A DNA stretch of 64,000 bases from Variovorax sp. V93 (GTDB taxonomy: Bacteria > Pseudomonadota > Gammaproteobacteria > Burkholderiales > Burkholderiaceae_C). The stretch lies in the NCBI RefSeq assembly GCF_041154485.1, contig NZ_AP028669.1, forward strand, positions 1,116,001 to 1,180,000, written 5' to 3'. The notes beneath the pieces are model-generated. The model did not search any database, was not told where the DNA came from, and saw only the letters and a list, made by a program, of their open reading frames with translations. The position numbers were made by a program, and so were the translations under genes. Below, piece after piece: positions 27,847 through 36,185 of the stretch (its first letter is position 1; each line of letters opens with the position of its first letter).

Positions 27847-28526
27847 GAGCGCGGCGCTCCCACCGTGGGCTTGACCCAGTCGCGCGTGAGCGTGCCCGAC
27901 AGCCCTTCGCCCGGAGCCAGGGTCAGCACCAGGCGAACGCCGTCCGGCATGTTCACGAGGGCGCCGACAGGATTGGCCGGGTTCGCCGGATTGGGCGCGC
28001 TGGCCGGCAGCTCGCCTGCGGGCGTCCAGGCGTTCTCGCGGAAGTAGTAGAGCTGCCAGCTCGTGGCCGGCATCAGCGCGACGTCGCCGCCGCCGCCTTC
28101 CTGCGCCCACGAGGACGCCATGTTCCACGCCTGCTGCCATTCGCCGCGCGTGGTGAAGGGTGGCGACTGCCAGCGCCGCCAGCGGATGCCATCGGCGCCG
28201 GCGCGCAGCGTCCACGCCGCCACCAGCATGGCGGGTGCTGCCGCATCGCTGCTGCGCCGCGTGAGCCGCAGCACGCGGCCGTCCCAGTCGATGGGGCGGG
28301 TTTGCGCGATCGGGGTCACGGCGTCGAGATCGGCGCTCCATTGCGCGAGCGCGGTCTGCAATGCCAGCACCGCGTCGGCGCGCTGCTGGTTCTGCGTCGT
28401 GGCGCGCGACATGTTGTCGAGCCCGCGCCAGCTCACGAGCGCCAGCAGCGCCATCACCGAAATGGCCACCAGCAGCTCGATCAGCGTGAAGCCGCCGCGG
28501 GTTCCGTGGCTTGCGAAGCGGCGCAT
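27843..28526 (-). CDS. gspJ: Type II secretion minor pseudopilin GspJ (227 aa)
   Basis: The leader MRRFASHGTRG is followed by GFTLIELLVAISVMALLALV, with cleavage expected after G12 and glutamate at +5. The downstream globular domain contains WRGLDNMSRA and DWDGRVLRLTRRS, in agreement with GspJ, which forms the tip complex with GspI and GspK. It overlaps gspI by one base (TGATG) and gspK by four, so translation is probably coupled throughout. Confidence 0.92.
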   Translation of the reverse strand: MRRFASHGTRGGFTLIELLVAISVMALLALVSWRGLDNMSRATTQNQQRADAVLALQTALAQWSADLDAVTPIAQTRPIDWDGRVLRLTRRSSDAAAPAMLVAAWTLRAGADGIRWRRWQSPPFTTRGEWQQAWNMASSWAQEGGGGDVALMPATSWQLYYFRENAWTPAGELPASAPNPANPANPVGALVNMPDGVRLVLTLAPGEGLSGTLTRDWVKPTVGAPRS

Positions 28527-28900
28527 CAGAAGCGGCCCACCACGGTCGACACGCGCAGCACCGGCGCGTTGGCCTCGTCGCGCACCTGCACGTCGACGCG
28601 CCGGAAATTGGGATTGAGCGTGGCGATGGTGGAGGTGGTCACGTTGAACGAGACGCCGGCCTGCACGCAGATCGAGCCCGAATCGCCCACGGCCGGCATC
28701 TGCCTGGCCAGCCGCGCCTTGGCGAGCTCGTTTTCCGCGCACAGGTCGGCCAGCAGGAGGTCGGACTGGCGCTGCGCATTGCGTGTCAGCGACATCGTGG
28801 CCTGCGAGCCCGCCGCAAGCGCGAGTGCGACGATGCCCAGCGCAATCAGCACCTCGATCAGCGTGAATCCGCCGCATGCCGATGGGCGTCGGGGCGTCAT
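28526..28900 (-). CDS. gspI: Type II secretion minor pseudopilin GspI (124 aa)
   Basis: A short pseudopilin: leader MTPRRPSACGG, cleavage after G11, then FTLIEVLIALGIVALALAAG with the conserved glutamate. The middle contains CAENELAKARLARQMP, matching the GspI block around ENxLAxxRL. GspI nucleates the tip complex with GspJ and GspK. The start overlaps gspH by four bases. Confidence 0.92.
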   Translation of the reverse strand: MTPRRPSACGGFTLIEVLIALGIVALALAAGSQATMSLTRNAQRQSDLLLADLCAENELAKARLARQMPAVGDSGSICVQAGVSFNVTTSTIATLNPNFRRVDVQVRDEANAPVLRVSTVVGRF

Positions 28901-29361
28901 GGCGTGCTCACGGTGAAGGGCCTGAGGCCGTCGGTGGCAATGCGCAGCGAGCGCGCGGGCGGACCTTCGGAATACAGCACGATCTGCTGCGCGGCAATGA
29001 TCGGGTCGGGGCCCAATTGCACCGCCGCCACCGGCGCGCCGCTGGCCAGCGAAGCCGTGGCGCTGATGCCGCTCGCGGCCCAGCCGCTGGGCAAGGCATC
29101 GGGCGGCAGGCCGTCGAACACGAAGCTGCCACCTTCCACGATGCGCCATCGCACTGCGACGCCGCTCGCGCGCGACTGGGCGCGGGCCGATTCGAGCAGT
29201 GCGGCCAGCCGGTCGGCCTCGCGGTCGAGCCGGGCTGCGTTGGTGTCGCGCATCGCAAAGCTCACGCTGGCCGTCGCGATCGCGATGATCGCGATCACCA
29301 CGATCAGCTCGAGCAGCGTGAAGCCGCCCGCGCGCCTACTGCCAGCTGCCGATGTCGGCAT
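28897..29361 (-). CDS. gspH: Type II secretion minor pseudopilin GspH (154 aa)
   Basis: The leader MPTSAAGSRRAGG is cleaved after G13, before FTLLELIVVIAIIAIATASV, with glutamate at +5. The start at 29361 is chosen over the ATG nine codons upstream because GAGGGCAAGA immediately precedes it and the leader then has normal length. The gene overlaps the 3' end of gspG by 26 bases in another frame. GspH connects the tip complex to the GspG shaft. Confidence 0.87.
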   Translation of the reverse strand: MPTSAAGSRRAGGFTLLELIVVIAIIAIATASVSFAMRDTNAARLDREADRLAALLESARAQSRASGVAVRWRIVEGGSFVFDGLPPDALPSGWAASGISATASLASGAPVAAVQLGPDPIIAAQQIVLYSEGPPARSLRIATDGLRPFTVSTP

Positions 29362-29776
29362 TCTTGCCCTCGCCGCCGGCCTGGCCATCGGCGCCGAGCG
29401 AGAGCACGTCGATTTCGCCCTTGATACCCGGATTCATGTATTGGTACGGATGGCCCCACGGATCGTTCGGCAGCTTTTCGACATAGGGCTTCCAGTTGGG
29501 CGCGGCCGGCCCCACGGTCGGGCGCACGAGCAGCGACTGCAGGCCCTGCTCGGCCGTCGGGTAGCGCTGGTTGTCCAGGCGGTAGAGCTTGAGCGCCTGC
29601 ATCAGGTTGTTGATGTCGGTCCTGGCGGCGGTCACGCGGGCATCGTCGGCGCGCTCGATCACGTTCGGCACGATCAGCGCGGCCAGCACGCCGATGATGA
29701 CCAGCACCACCATCAGCTCGATCAGCGTGAAGCCGCGCTGGGCAGCGCGGGTGGCGTCGCGTAGGATTTTTTTCAT
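29336..29776 (-). CDS. gspG: Type II secretion major pseudopilin GspG (146 aa)
   Basis: The shaft subunit of the pseudopilus. The leader ends QRG at residue 15, followed by FTLIELMVVLVIIGVLAALI. The conserved C-terminal region includes LYRLDNQRYPTAEQGL, LPNDPWGHPYQYMNPG and LGADGQAGGEGKNADIGSW; this last segment carries the calcium-binding loop of GspG. It is the first gene of the eleven-gene minus-strand operon and diverges from gspC across only 49 bases. Confidence 0.96.
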   Translation of the reverse strand: MKKILRDATRAAQRGFTLIELMVVLVIIGVLAALIVPNVIERADDARVTAARTDINNLMQALKLYRLDNQRYPTAEQGLQSLLVRPTVGPAAPNWKPYVEKLPNDPWGHPYQYMNPGIKGEIDVLSLGADGQAGGEGKNADIGSWQ

Positions 29777-29825
29777 AGCTTGGATGACATGGTTCGGAAG
29801 GCGCGCTGCATGATAATCCGCGCCC

Positions 29826-30449
29826 ATGACAAGTCCCTATTCCGCCGCGCGCTGGCACGCCCCCGTTGCAACCACGGGCCTGTGGGCGCTGGCCGCCGGT
29901 GCGGCGGTGTTCTGGGGGCTGCGGCTCGCGGCGCCGCCCGAGCCCGTGGCCGCAGCGGCCACCATGCCCCGGGCGGCGGTCTCGGCCGACGCGGATGCGG
30001 TTGCGCGGCTGCTCGGCGTGGTTTCGGGCACCGAAGCAGCGCCCGCCGCACCCGAGGCGGCCAGCCGCTTTGCGCTGTCGGGCGTGGTCGCGGATCCGTT
30101 CAATCAGGGCGCTGCGCTGATTTCCATCGACGGCAAGCCGCCGCGTCCGTTCCGCGTCGGCTCGCGCGTCGGCGACAACTACGTGCTGCAGTCGGTCGGG
30201 GTGCGCGCGGCGACGCTCGGCACCAGCGCGCAGGGACCGGCGGCCTTCACGCTGCAGTTGCCCGTGCGCGCGCCGATCAGCGTCGGCAGCCCGGCCGCGC
30301 CAACGCCGACCGCCAGGCCCAGCGGACTTTTCCCGGCCACGGTGCCTCCGGTGGTGGCACCGCCTGCCGGCGGGGCCGCAACGCTACAGGCGCCGCCATC
30401 GCCGCAGCCGGGGTCTGAGCAGCAGCCACCGGCACAGTCTGCGCAATAA
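29826..30449 (+). CDS. gspC: Type II secretion protein GspC (207 aa)
   Basis: GspC bridges the inner-membrane platform and the secretin. A cytoplasmic stub and one membrane helix (about 16-35) lead to the HR domain, which binds the secretin N0 domain (RFALSGVVADPFNQGAALIS, then DGKPPRPFRVGSRVGDNYVL). After about residue 150 the protein is a Pro/Ala/Ser/Gln-rich tail with no PDZ or coiled-coil domain, as in short GspC forms of betaproteobacteria. It is transcribed away from gspG and converges with ilvA. Confidence 0.9.
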   Translation: MTSPYSAARWHAPVATTGLWALAAGAAVFWGLRLAAPPEPVAAAATMPRAAVSADADAVARLLGVVSGTEAAPAAPEAASRFALSGVVADPFNQGAALISIDGKPPRPFRVGSRVGDNYVLQSVGVRAATLGTSAQGPAAFTLQLPVRAPISVGSPAAPTPTARPSGLFPATVPPVVAPPAGGAATLQAPPSPQPGSEQQPPAQSAQ

Positions 30450-30464
30450 GGATCAGGCGGCCGC

Positions 30465-32054
30465 TCAGGCCTGCAGGAACAGCCTGTACGCCGGATTCGC
30501 CGTTTCCTCGACGTAGGGATAGCCCAGCGTTTCGAGGAAGTCGTCGAAGGCCGCGGCGTCGCCGGCGGGCACCTGCAAGCCCACCAGGATGCGGCCGTAG
30601 TCGGCGCCCTGGTTGCGGTAGTGGAAGAGGCTGATGTTCCAGTTCGGCCGCATCAGGCTCAGGAACTTGAGCAGTGCCCCGGGGCGTTCCGGAAACACGA
30701 AGCGCAGCAGCCGTTCGTCGTGTGCAAGGCCCGTGCGCCCGCCCACCAGGTGCCGCAGATGCTCCTTGGCGAGCTCGTCGTGCGTGAGGTCGAGCGCGTC
30801 GAAGCCATGGGCAATGAAGGTCTGCGCGATGGTCGTCGATTCGCCGCGTGCCGAGGTGGTGAGGCCCACGAACACATGCGCCTTGGCCGCGTCGCTGATG
30901 CGGTAGTTGAACTCCGTCACATTGCGCAGCGCGCCACCAATCGAGCCCGTTTCCTGCGACTCGCTGGCCGGCATCTCGCCCACCAGTTCGCAGAAGCGGC
31001 GGAAGCTGCCGCGCTCTTCGGGAATGGTCACCGCGAACAGCGCCTCGCGCTCTTCGCCGACCTCCGCGCGCTCGGCCACGAAGCGCAGCCGGTCGAAGTT
31101 CATGTTGGCGCCGCACAGGATGGCCGCGTAGGTCTCGCCATGGCGGCCGTGCCCGGCCACGTACTGCTTGATGGCCGCCACCGCGAGCGCACCCGCCGGC
31201 TCCACGATGCTGCGGGTGTCGACGAACACGTCCTTGATGGCCGCGCAGACGGCGTCGGTGTCGACCGCGATGTATTCGTCGACCAGGTTGCTGGCGATGC
31301 GAAAGGTCTCCTCGCCCACCAGCTTGACCGCCGTGCCGTCCGAAAACAGCCCGACGTCGGGCAGGCTCACGCGCTGGCGCGCCGCCACCGATTGCATCAT
31401 GGCGTCGGAGTCGTTCATCTGCACGCCGATCACCTTGATCTCCGGGCGCACCGCCTTGATGTAGTTGGCCACGCCCGAGATGAGCCCGCCGCCGCCGATG
31501 GCCACGAACACCGCGTCGAGCCGTCCCTGGTGCTGGCGCAGGATTTCCATGGCGATGGTGCCCTGGCCCGCGATCACGTCGGGATCGTCGAAGGGGTGCA
31601 CGAAGGTCAGGCCCTGCTGCGCCTGCAGTTCGAGCGCATGCAGGTAGGCATCCGAATAGCTGTCGCCATGCAGCACCACCTCGCCGCCGAAGCCGCGCAC
31701 CGCATCGATCTTGAGCCTGGGCGTGGTCACCGGCATGACCACCACTGCACGCGTGCCCAGCTTGCGCGCGCCCAGCGCCACGCCTTGCGCGTGATTGCCG
31801 GCCGATGCGCAGATCACGCCGCTCGCCAGTTGCTCGGGTGTGAGGTGCGCCATCTTGTTGTAGGCGCCGCGCAGCTTGAAGCTGAACACGGGCTGCTGGT
31901 CTTCGCGCTTGAGCAGCACGGTGTTGCCGAGCCGCTCGCTGAGCGCATTGGCCTTCTCGAGCGCGGATTCGACCGCCACGTCGTAAACGCGGGCGTTCAA
32001 AATTTTTCTGAGATAGTCGGCGGGCGTCAGTGCCGGCACAGGTACGTCGCGCAC
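30465..32054 (-). CDS. ilvA: Threonine ammonia-lyase, biosynthetic (IlvA, about 529 aa)
   Basis: IlvA deaminates threonine to 2-oxobutanoate, the first step toward isoleucine, using pyridoxal phosphate. The PLP lysine is K60 in VFSFKLRGAYNKM; the glycine loop GGGGLISG binds the cofactor phosphate. Two ACT-like regulatory domains fill the C-terminus (ALFAVTIPEERGSFRRFCEL, RLLRFVFPERPGALLKFLSL), the place where isoleucine and valine act in the family. The frame is open upstream to ATGs at 32129 and 32153. A GTG at 32054, with GGAAAA before it, places the lysine near position 62 as in the E. coli enzyme and leaves the AT-rich stretch upstream free for a promoter. The start is therefore tentative. 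Confidence 0.93.
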   Translation of the reverse strand: MRDVPVPALTPADYLRKILNARVYDVAVESALEKANALSERLGNTVLLKREDQQPVFSFKLRGAYNKMAHLTPEQLASGVICASAGNHAQGVALGARKLGTRAVVVMPVTTPRLKIDAVRGFGGEVVLHGDSYSDAYLHALELQAQQGLTFVHPFDDPDVIAGQGTIAMEILRQHQGRLDAVFVAIGGGGLISGVANYIKAVRPEIKVIGVQMNDSDAMMQSVAARQRVSLPDVGLFSDGTAVKLVGEETFRIASNLVDEYIAVDTDAVCAAIKDVFVDTRSIVEPAGALAVAAIKQYVAGHGRHGETYAAILCGANMNFDRLRFVAERAEVGEEREALFAVTIPEERGSFRRFCELVGEMPASESQETGSIGGALRNVTEFNYRISDAAKAHVFVGLTTSARGESTTIAQTFIAHGFDALDLTHDELAKEHLRHLVGGRTGLAHDERLLRFVFPERPGALLKFLSLMRPNWNISLFHYRNQGADYGRILVGLQVPAGDAAAFDDFLETLGYPYVEETANPAYRLFLQA

Positions 32055-32127
32055 GGTTTTTTCCAAGGGAGGCTCAATTGTTAAATAGCAATGATAAGAG
32101 GCATCGGGATTGCGTACGGGATATGGC

Positions 32128-33258
32128 ATGGACACAAATGTCATAAACCTCATCCAGAGAGCCCCGGCTGCGAACGATTCGGGTTTTTTTGCGCGCAGCT
32201 ATCCCGCGAGCGAGGCGCCCGCCAGTCATTTAACAAATGAGCAAAATCTGTTAACCCTTTTTGTCAGCGACCTTTCCAAAGGGTTGATGCAGGCAGAAGC
32301 GGCGCGCGTGCAGCGCGGCGAAATCGGACGGCCGACCTGGCAGGTGATGGGCAACAGATTGCGCGCGCACATCATTCCTTTGCTGGGTGCCGTGCCGGCG
32401 CAGGCATTCGCTACTTCCGATGCGCAGCGCCTGATCGATCACCTTGGCGCGCAGGGCTTCACCAGCACGACGATCGCGCAGTACCTTGTGTTGCTGCGAA
32501 AGGTGTTGATGCACGGTGTGAACATCGGCGTGGTTCGCGATGTACCTGCCTTCCCGAAGGTCAAGGTGCGCAGCCAGCCGCGCGGAAGCTTCAGCGTTGC
32601 GGAATACCGGGCCGTGGTGGCGGCTGCACGGCGACTGCGCGGGCAGCCGCATCCGGTGCTCGATGAACTGGCCTCCGGCGAGCGCTTCTGGATCGCGCGC
32701 GAGCTGCTCGTCATGCCGCAGGAGTTGCCCTGGCTGATCCGCTGGATGGTCAACACCTTCGTGCGCCCGAGCGACATCAAGCTGATGAAGCACCGGCACA
32801 TCGACATCGTGCGCGGCAAGCATGTCTACCTGCGCATGAACCTGCCCGAAACCAAGCGGCACAGCCAGCCCATCGTGAGCCTGCGCCCGGCGGTGCGGGT
32901 CTATGAATGCCTGCTTGCGCACCGTCGCGAGCAGGGCTTTGGCGGCGCGGATGACTACATCTTCATGCCGCAACTGAAGAACCGCGAGCACGCGCTGGCC
33001 GTGCTCAACTTTCTTTTCCATTGGGCGCTGGAAGCAACGTCGCTCCAGAAAGGGCCGCAGGGCCAGTCGAGGACGCTTTACTGCTTGCGCCATACCGCCA
33101 TCACCTTGCGGCTCTTGTACGGGCAGGGCATCGACATGCTGACCTTGGCGCGCAATGCGCGCACGAGCGTCAACATGGTCGAACGTTTCTACGCGTCGGT
33201 TCTGAGCGGAGAAATGAATGTGGGCTTGCTGCAAAGCAGGCGCGGCCGCGCGAACTGA
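32128..33258 (+). CDS. Orphan tyrosine recombinase/site-specific integrase (376 aa)
   Basis: A SAM-like N-terminal core-binding region (about 40-140, GLMQAEAARVQRG through HGVNIGVV) precedes the catalytic domain. The catalytic residues visible are R213 (FVRPSDIK), R321 and H322 (LYCLRHTAITL) and the nucleophile Y355 (VERFYAS). The HxxR box reads YCLR, and the late GH position is replaced (NARTSVNM), a form shared with a group of uncharacterised proteobacterial recombinases. No excisionase, tRNA, att repeats or phage genes flank it, so it may be a domesticated or stranded recombinase. It diverges from ilvA over an AT-rich segment. Confidence 0.85.
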   Translation: MDTNVINLIQRAPAANDSGFFARSYPASEAPASHLTNEQNLLTLFVSDLSKGLMQAEAARVQRGEIGRPTWQVMGNRLRAHIIPLLGAVPAQAFATSDAQRLIDHLGAQGFTSTTIAQYLVLLRKVLMHGVNIGVVRDVPAFPKVKVRSQPRGSFSVAEYRAVVAAARRLRGQPHPVLDELASGERFWIARELLVMPQELPWLIRWMVNTFVRPSDIKLMKHRHIDIVRGKHVYLRMNLPETKRHSQPIVSLRPAVRVYECLLAHRREQGFGGADDYIFMPQLKNREHALAVLNFLFHWALEATSLQKGPQGQSRTLYCLRHTAITLRLLYGQGIDMLTLARNARTSVNMVERFYASVLSGEMNVGLLQSRRGRAN

Positions 33259-33264
33259 GCAAAG

Positions 33265-33297
33265 CCAAAAAGCCGCCCGGCTTGCGCTGGGCGGCTT
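33265..33297 (-). terminator. Rho-independent terminator of the left porin copy
   Basis: On the minus strand AGCCGCCC and GGGCGGCT form an 8-bp GC-rich stem with a 10-base loop, followed at once by TTTTT. It lies about 50 bases beyond the stop codon of the minus-strand porin copy and is oriented to end its transcript. Confidence 0.8.
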
Positions 33298-33349
33298 GGG
33301 ACTGGACCGATTCGAACTGGCTGAAGCCAGCATTGGAATCAGGCCGCGA

Positions 33350-34552
33350 TCAGAAAGCGTGGCGGATGCCGAAGTCGTAGCCGGTCGAGGTCTTCGGGGT
33401 GAAGACGTTGTTGCTGATGAACTTCGGGCCGCCAACGGTCAGGGCTGCACCGTTCTTGTTGCTCACGCGAGCGATCGTTGCGTACAGGGCCGTGCGCTTC
33501 GACAGGTTGTGCACGTAGCCGAGCGCCAGCTTGTTGGCCTTGCGGTCCGGTTCGTCGAAGAACGGATTGTTGTCGTCCGTCTTGTACGTCACGGCCGAAT
33601 ACGATGCGCGGATCAGACCGGCACCCACAGGCGCCGTCACGCCCAGCAGCCAGCCGTTGAGCTTGTTCGATGCCACGGACGCCGGTTGGACGAAGAAGTC
33701 GCCGTCGATGTCGGTCTTTTCCTTGGCCCGAGACAGTTCGCCGAAGAGCTTCACGGGACCGAAGTCATACGAAGCGCCGAGGTTCAGTGTATTGACCTTG
33801 GTGGTCGTGCCGGCGTAGTAGTCGTCGCCGACGGTGTTGCTGCCATAAGCCAGCGCAACGTCCAGGGGGCCGTTGGCGTAGCCGAAGCGGCCGCCGACGT
33901 ATCGGCCGGTGCGCGAATTGTTGACCGCATGAGGCGTGGCCAGGGCAGGGCTGTACTTGTCCTTTTCATGGAAGCCGTACTGCAACTGGCCATAAAAACC
34001 GCCGAGGTTTGGCGGCAGGAAGTAGCCGACGGTGTTGCTGGCGCGGGTGGGGTTGCCGAATGCACCGGTAGCCGTCTGGATCAGGTTGGTGCCAACGCCG
34101 TTGGCGCCGAACGGATCGAACACGGTGTTGTTCCAGAACGATGGGGTGTAGTCGCGGCCGAGGCGGACTTCACCGAAACCACCCGACAGGCTCACGGTCG
34201 AACGACGGTTGAAGGTTGCAACACCTTCCGAGCCGTCGTCGTTCTTGATCGGAGCTTCGAGCCAGAAGCTGGCTGCCAAGCCGCCGCCGAGGTCTTCCGT
34301 GCCACGGAAGCCGAGTTTGCTGGAGTTGTAGGCCGAGTTGGCCAGTTCACGGCGGCTGACCCTGACGCTGCCCTGGTTCACATAGAACGGGTTGTAGGCA
34401 ACCGGGAAGCCGAGGGCGTTGTACGTCACGCCGTGGTTCAGGTCACGCGAGCTGTTCGAATAGCCGCTGATCGACGCATCGACCAGGCCGAACAGCGTGA
34501 CGGACGACTGGGCCGAGGCAACACCGGCAACAGCCAGGGCAGCCAGAGCAAC
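33350..34552 (-). pseudogene. Porin gene copy lacking start codon and signal-peptide start
   Basis: From base 34552 down to the stop this frame encodes 400 residues of a trimeric Gram-negative porin (Porin_4 type), nearly identical in large blocks to the intact porin at 36186-37430: the signal core LALAVAGVASA, SSVTLFGLVDASISGYS, RLGRDYTPSFWN and the final beta strand GYDFGIRHAF. The copy begins exactly at codon 6 of the intact gene. The first five codons (MKKSL in the intact copy) and the upstream promoter region are replaced by unrelated sequence with an in-frame TGA at 34559-34561. The first in-frame GTG (34429) would give a protein with no signal peptide. The body is intact and unfrayed, suggesting recent loss, a silent cassette, or an assembly error. 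Confidence 0.8.
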
Positions 34553-34603
34553 TGCCCTTCAGGCCCAAAAACTAGAGTGGACCCGCAGCGCCGCGGCCCC
34601 CCC

Positions 34604-34638
34604 AAAGAAAAAAGCCCCGAGCCTTGCAGCTCGGGGCT
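34604..34638 (-). terminator. Terminator hairpin just upstream of the broken porin copy
   Basis: On the minus strand AGCCCCGAGC and GCTCGGGGCT form a perfect 10-bp stem with loop TGCAAG, followed by TTTTTTC. It points toward the broken porin and ends about 50 bases before the porin homology begins, with no gene to its right that it could serve in this orientation. It looks like the end of a transcript now missing. Confidence 0.75.
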
Positions 34639-34811
34639 AAATCCACCAATTGGAAGGGTGGAGGAGACAACCGGTGCGCACGGTTTCGTACGCGATGAAA
34701 TAAAGTATATCGGTTGTTTGTTGCGTTGCAACAAGCAAGTGACGATTTCCCCACACACTAATGGATGTCGGCGTGATTTTTTGCCGAACATCCTGAATGG
34801 ATCTGACACAG

Positions 34812-35261
34812 ATGGAATGCACAGTAAGTTGGACCGGCGATGCCGGAACCCGCTCGGCCATGGGTTTCGTGGCCGAGACCGGCAGCGGCCATGTCTTGAT
34901 GATGGACGGCGCGCCGGATGCCGCCAAACCCGAGAACGGCGGCCAGAACCTGGCGGCCAGGCCCATGGAAACCGTGCTCGCCGGCACCGGGGGCTGTACC
35001 GCCTATGACGTGGTGCTGATACTGAAGCGAGGCCGCCACCGCGTGGAGCGCTGCAGCGTCAAGCTGACCAGCGAACGGGCAGAAAAGGATCCCAAGGTGT
35101 TCACCAAGATCCACATGCACTTCACCGTGGCGGGCAAGGGCATTCCTGCCGCCGCCGTCGAGCGTGCGATTGCCCTGAGCCACGAAACCTACTGCTCGGC
35201 CAGCATCATGCTCGCGAAAACCGCCGAGATCACCACCAGCTTCGACCTGATCGAAACCTGA
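34812..35261 (+). CDS. OsmC-like family protein (about 149 aa)
   Basis: OsmC/Ohr-fold proteins are small cytosolic dimers, many of them cysteine-based peroxidases for organic hydroperoxides. The two family cysteines are seen in LAGTGGCTAYDVVLIL and SHETYCSASIMLAKT. The opening MECTVSWTG, a first beta sheet and NLAARPMETVLAG agree with the family. The start at 34812 is preferred because relatives begin at MEC; an ATG five codons upstream (34797) is an alternative, and neither has a strong ribosome-binding site. It lies between the two inverted porin copies and converges with coq7. Substrate not known. Confidence 0.85.
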   Translation: MECTVSWTGDAGTRSAMGFVAETGSGHVLMMDGAPDAAKPENGGQNLAARPMETVLAGTGGCTAYDVVLILKRGRHRVERCSVKLTSERAEKDPKVFTKIHMHFTVAGKGIPAAAVERAIALSHETYCSASIMLAKTAEITTSFDLIET

Positions 35262-35273
35262 GCCCGCCAAGCC

Positions 35274-35903
35274 TCAGATCCGGTGCGCCACCGTGGTCAT
35301 CACGCGGGAGGCGAGCCGCATCAGGGCCTTGGCCGGCGCCGGCAGTTCCGCCGCGCCGGCATCGACGGCCTGCGCGGCGTGCCGCGCCTCGTCGATCTTC
35401 ATCTGCTCGACTACCGCCCGGGAGGCACTGTCGGCGGCCGGCAGGCGGCCGAGATGGCTCTCCAGGTGGGCTTCCACCTGGCGTTCGGTCTCCGCGACGA
35501 ACCCGAGGCTCAGCGGGTCCCCCAGGCGTCCGGCCATCAGGCCCAGGCCGAAAGCTCCGGCATACCAGAGCGGGTTCAGCACGGAAGGCCGGGCGCCGAG
35601 TTCGTCCAGCCGCTGGCGCGTCCAGGCCAGGTGATCGGTTTCTTCGTGCGAGGCTTCGAGCAAGCGGGCCCGGAGGACAGGATCGCGCGCCACCGCGGCC
35701 TGGGCCGTGTAGAGCGCCTGGGCGCACACCTCGCCCACGTGGTTCACCCGCATCAATGCCCCGGCCTCGCGCCGTTCCGAATCAGTCATCTCGCCGGGCG
35801 CCTGGATGGGCGCAGGCGTGGCCCGCGTTGCATGGGGCCGGGCAAAAAGAGTGCGCAATGCCGCATCAGCCGCAGCCAGGACGGGGTCGAGCGTGGAAGT
35901 CAT
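35274..35903 (-). CDS. coq7: Ubiquinone biosynthesis 3-demethoxyubiquinol hydroxylase Coq7 (209 aa)
   Basis: Coq7 hydroxylates the quinone ring in the penultimate step of ubiquinone synthesis with a carboxylate-bridged diiron centre. The ligands are visible in [38 protein letters not shown] and [11 protein letters not shown] hydrophobic segment [16 protein letters not shown] fits the membrane-associated helix. The first 40 residues are a longer, Ala-rich extension common in Burkholderiales. It converges with the OsmC-like gene and diverges from the intact porin. Loss or inversion of this segment would affect respiration, so the gene is likely under strong selection. Confidence 0.94.
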   Translation of the reverse strand: MTSTLDPVLAAADAALRTLFARPHATRATPAPIQAPGEMTDSERREAGALMRVNHVGEVCAQALYTAQAAVARDPVLRARLLEASHEETDHLAWTRQRLDELGARPSVLNPLWYAGAFGLGLMAGRLGDPLSLGFVAETERQVEAHLESHLGRLPAADSASRAVVEQMKIDEARHAAQAVDAGAAELPAPAKALMRLASRVMTTVAHRI

Positions 35904-36185
35904 GCCCGTATTTGAACGTATGCGGAAAGAGCAGCGCGAAACAGTTGCTTCATTTCATATGGTGGTTTGTGAGCGAGCCAAAGTCCTTTGTTGCAGGACT
36001 GCAACGAAACGCAGGGGCCACTGGAGATTTCGGGCGATTTGTTTTGCCCTGCCGCAGCGGCTCTGGTGCAATAGCATCAACTTCCCAAAAGGAGGTTGGC
36101 CCGGGGTCCGGTGGGAGCACAAAAGTGCCAGTCACGGTGAGCCCTTCGCACCGGAGCCCTATGTTTAACCTTGGAGAAACTTGCA
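35904..36185 (+). promoter_or_regulatory. Upstream and leader region of the intact porin gene
   Basis: These 282 bases separate coq7 and the porin. They contain a perfect small hairpin GTTGCA-GGAC-TGCAAC at 35990-36005, further GC-rich fold-back sequence near 36095-36170 (GTGGGAGCAC, GTGCCAGTCAC) and a good ribosome-binding site GGAGAAA 8 bases before the ATG. A promoter must lie here, but I cannot choose a -35/-10 pair. None of this sequence is found in front of the left porin copy. Confidence 0.4.

Noticed and set aside
33259..33349. Possible tRNA or attachment site downstream of the recombinase
   Set aside because: No cloverleaf or TTCGA arm in context; the fold seen is a simple terminator hairpin.
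34429..34431. GTG as a genuine start for the left porin copy
   Set aside because: It would begin after the signal peptide and first beta strand, giving a porin that cannot be exported; homology continues in frame upstream to 34552.
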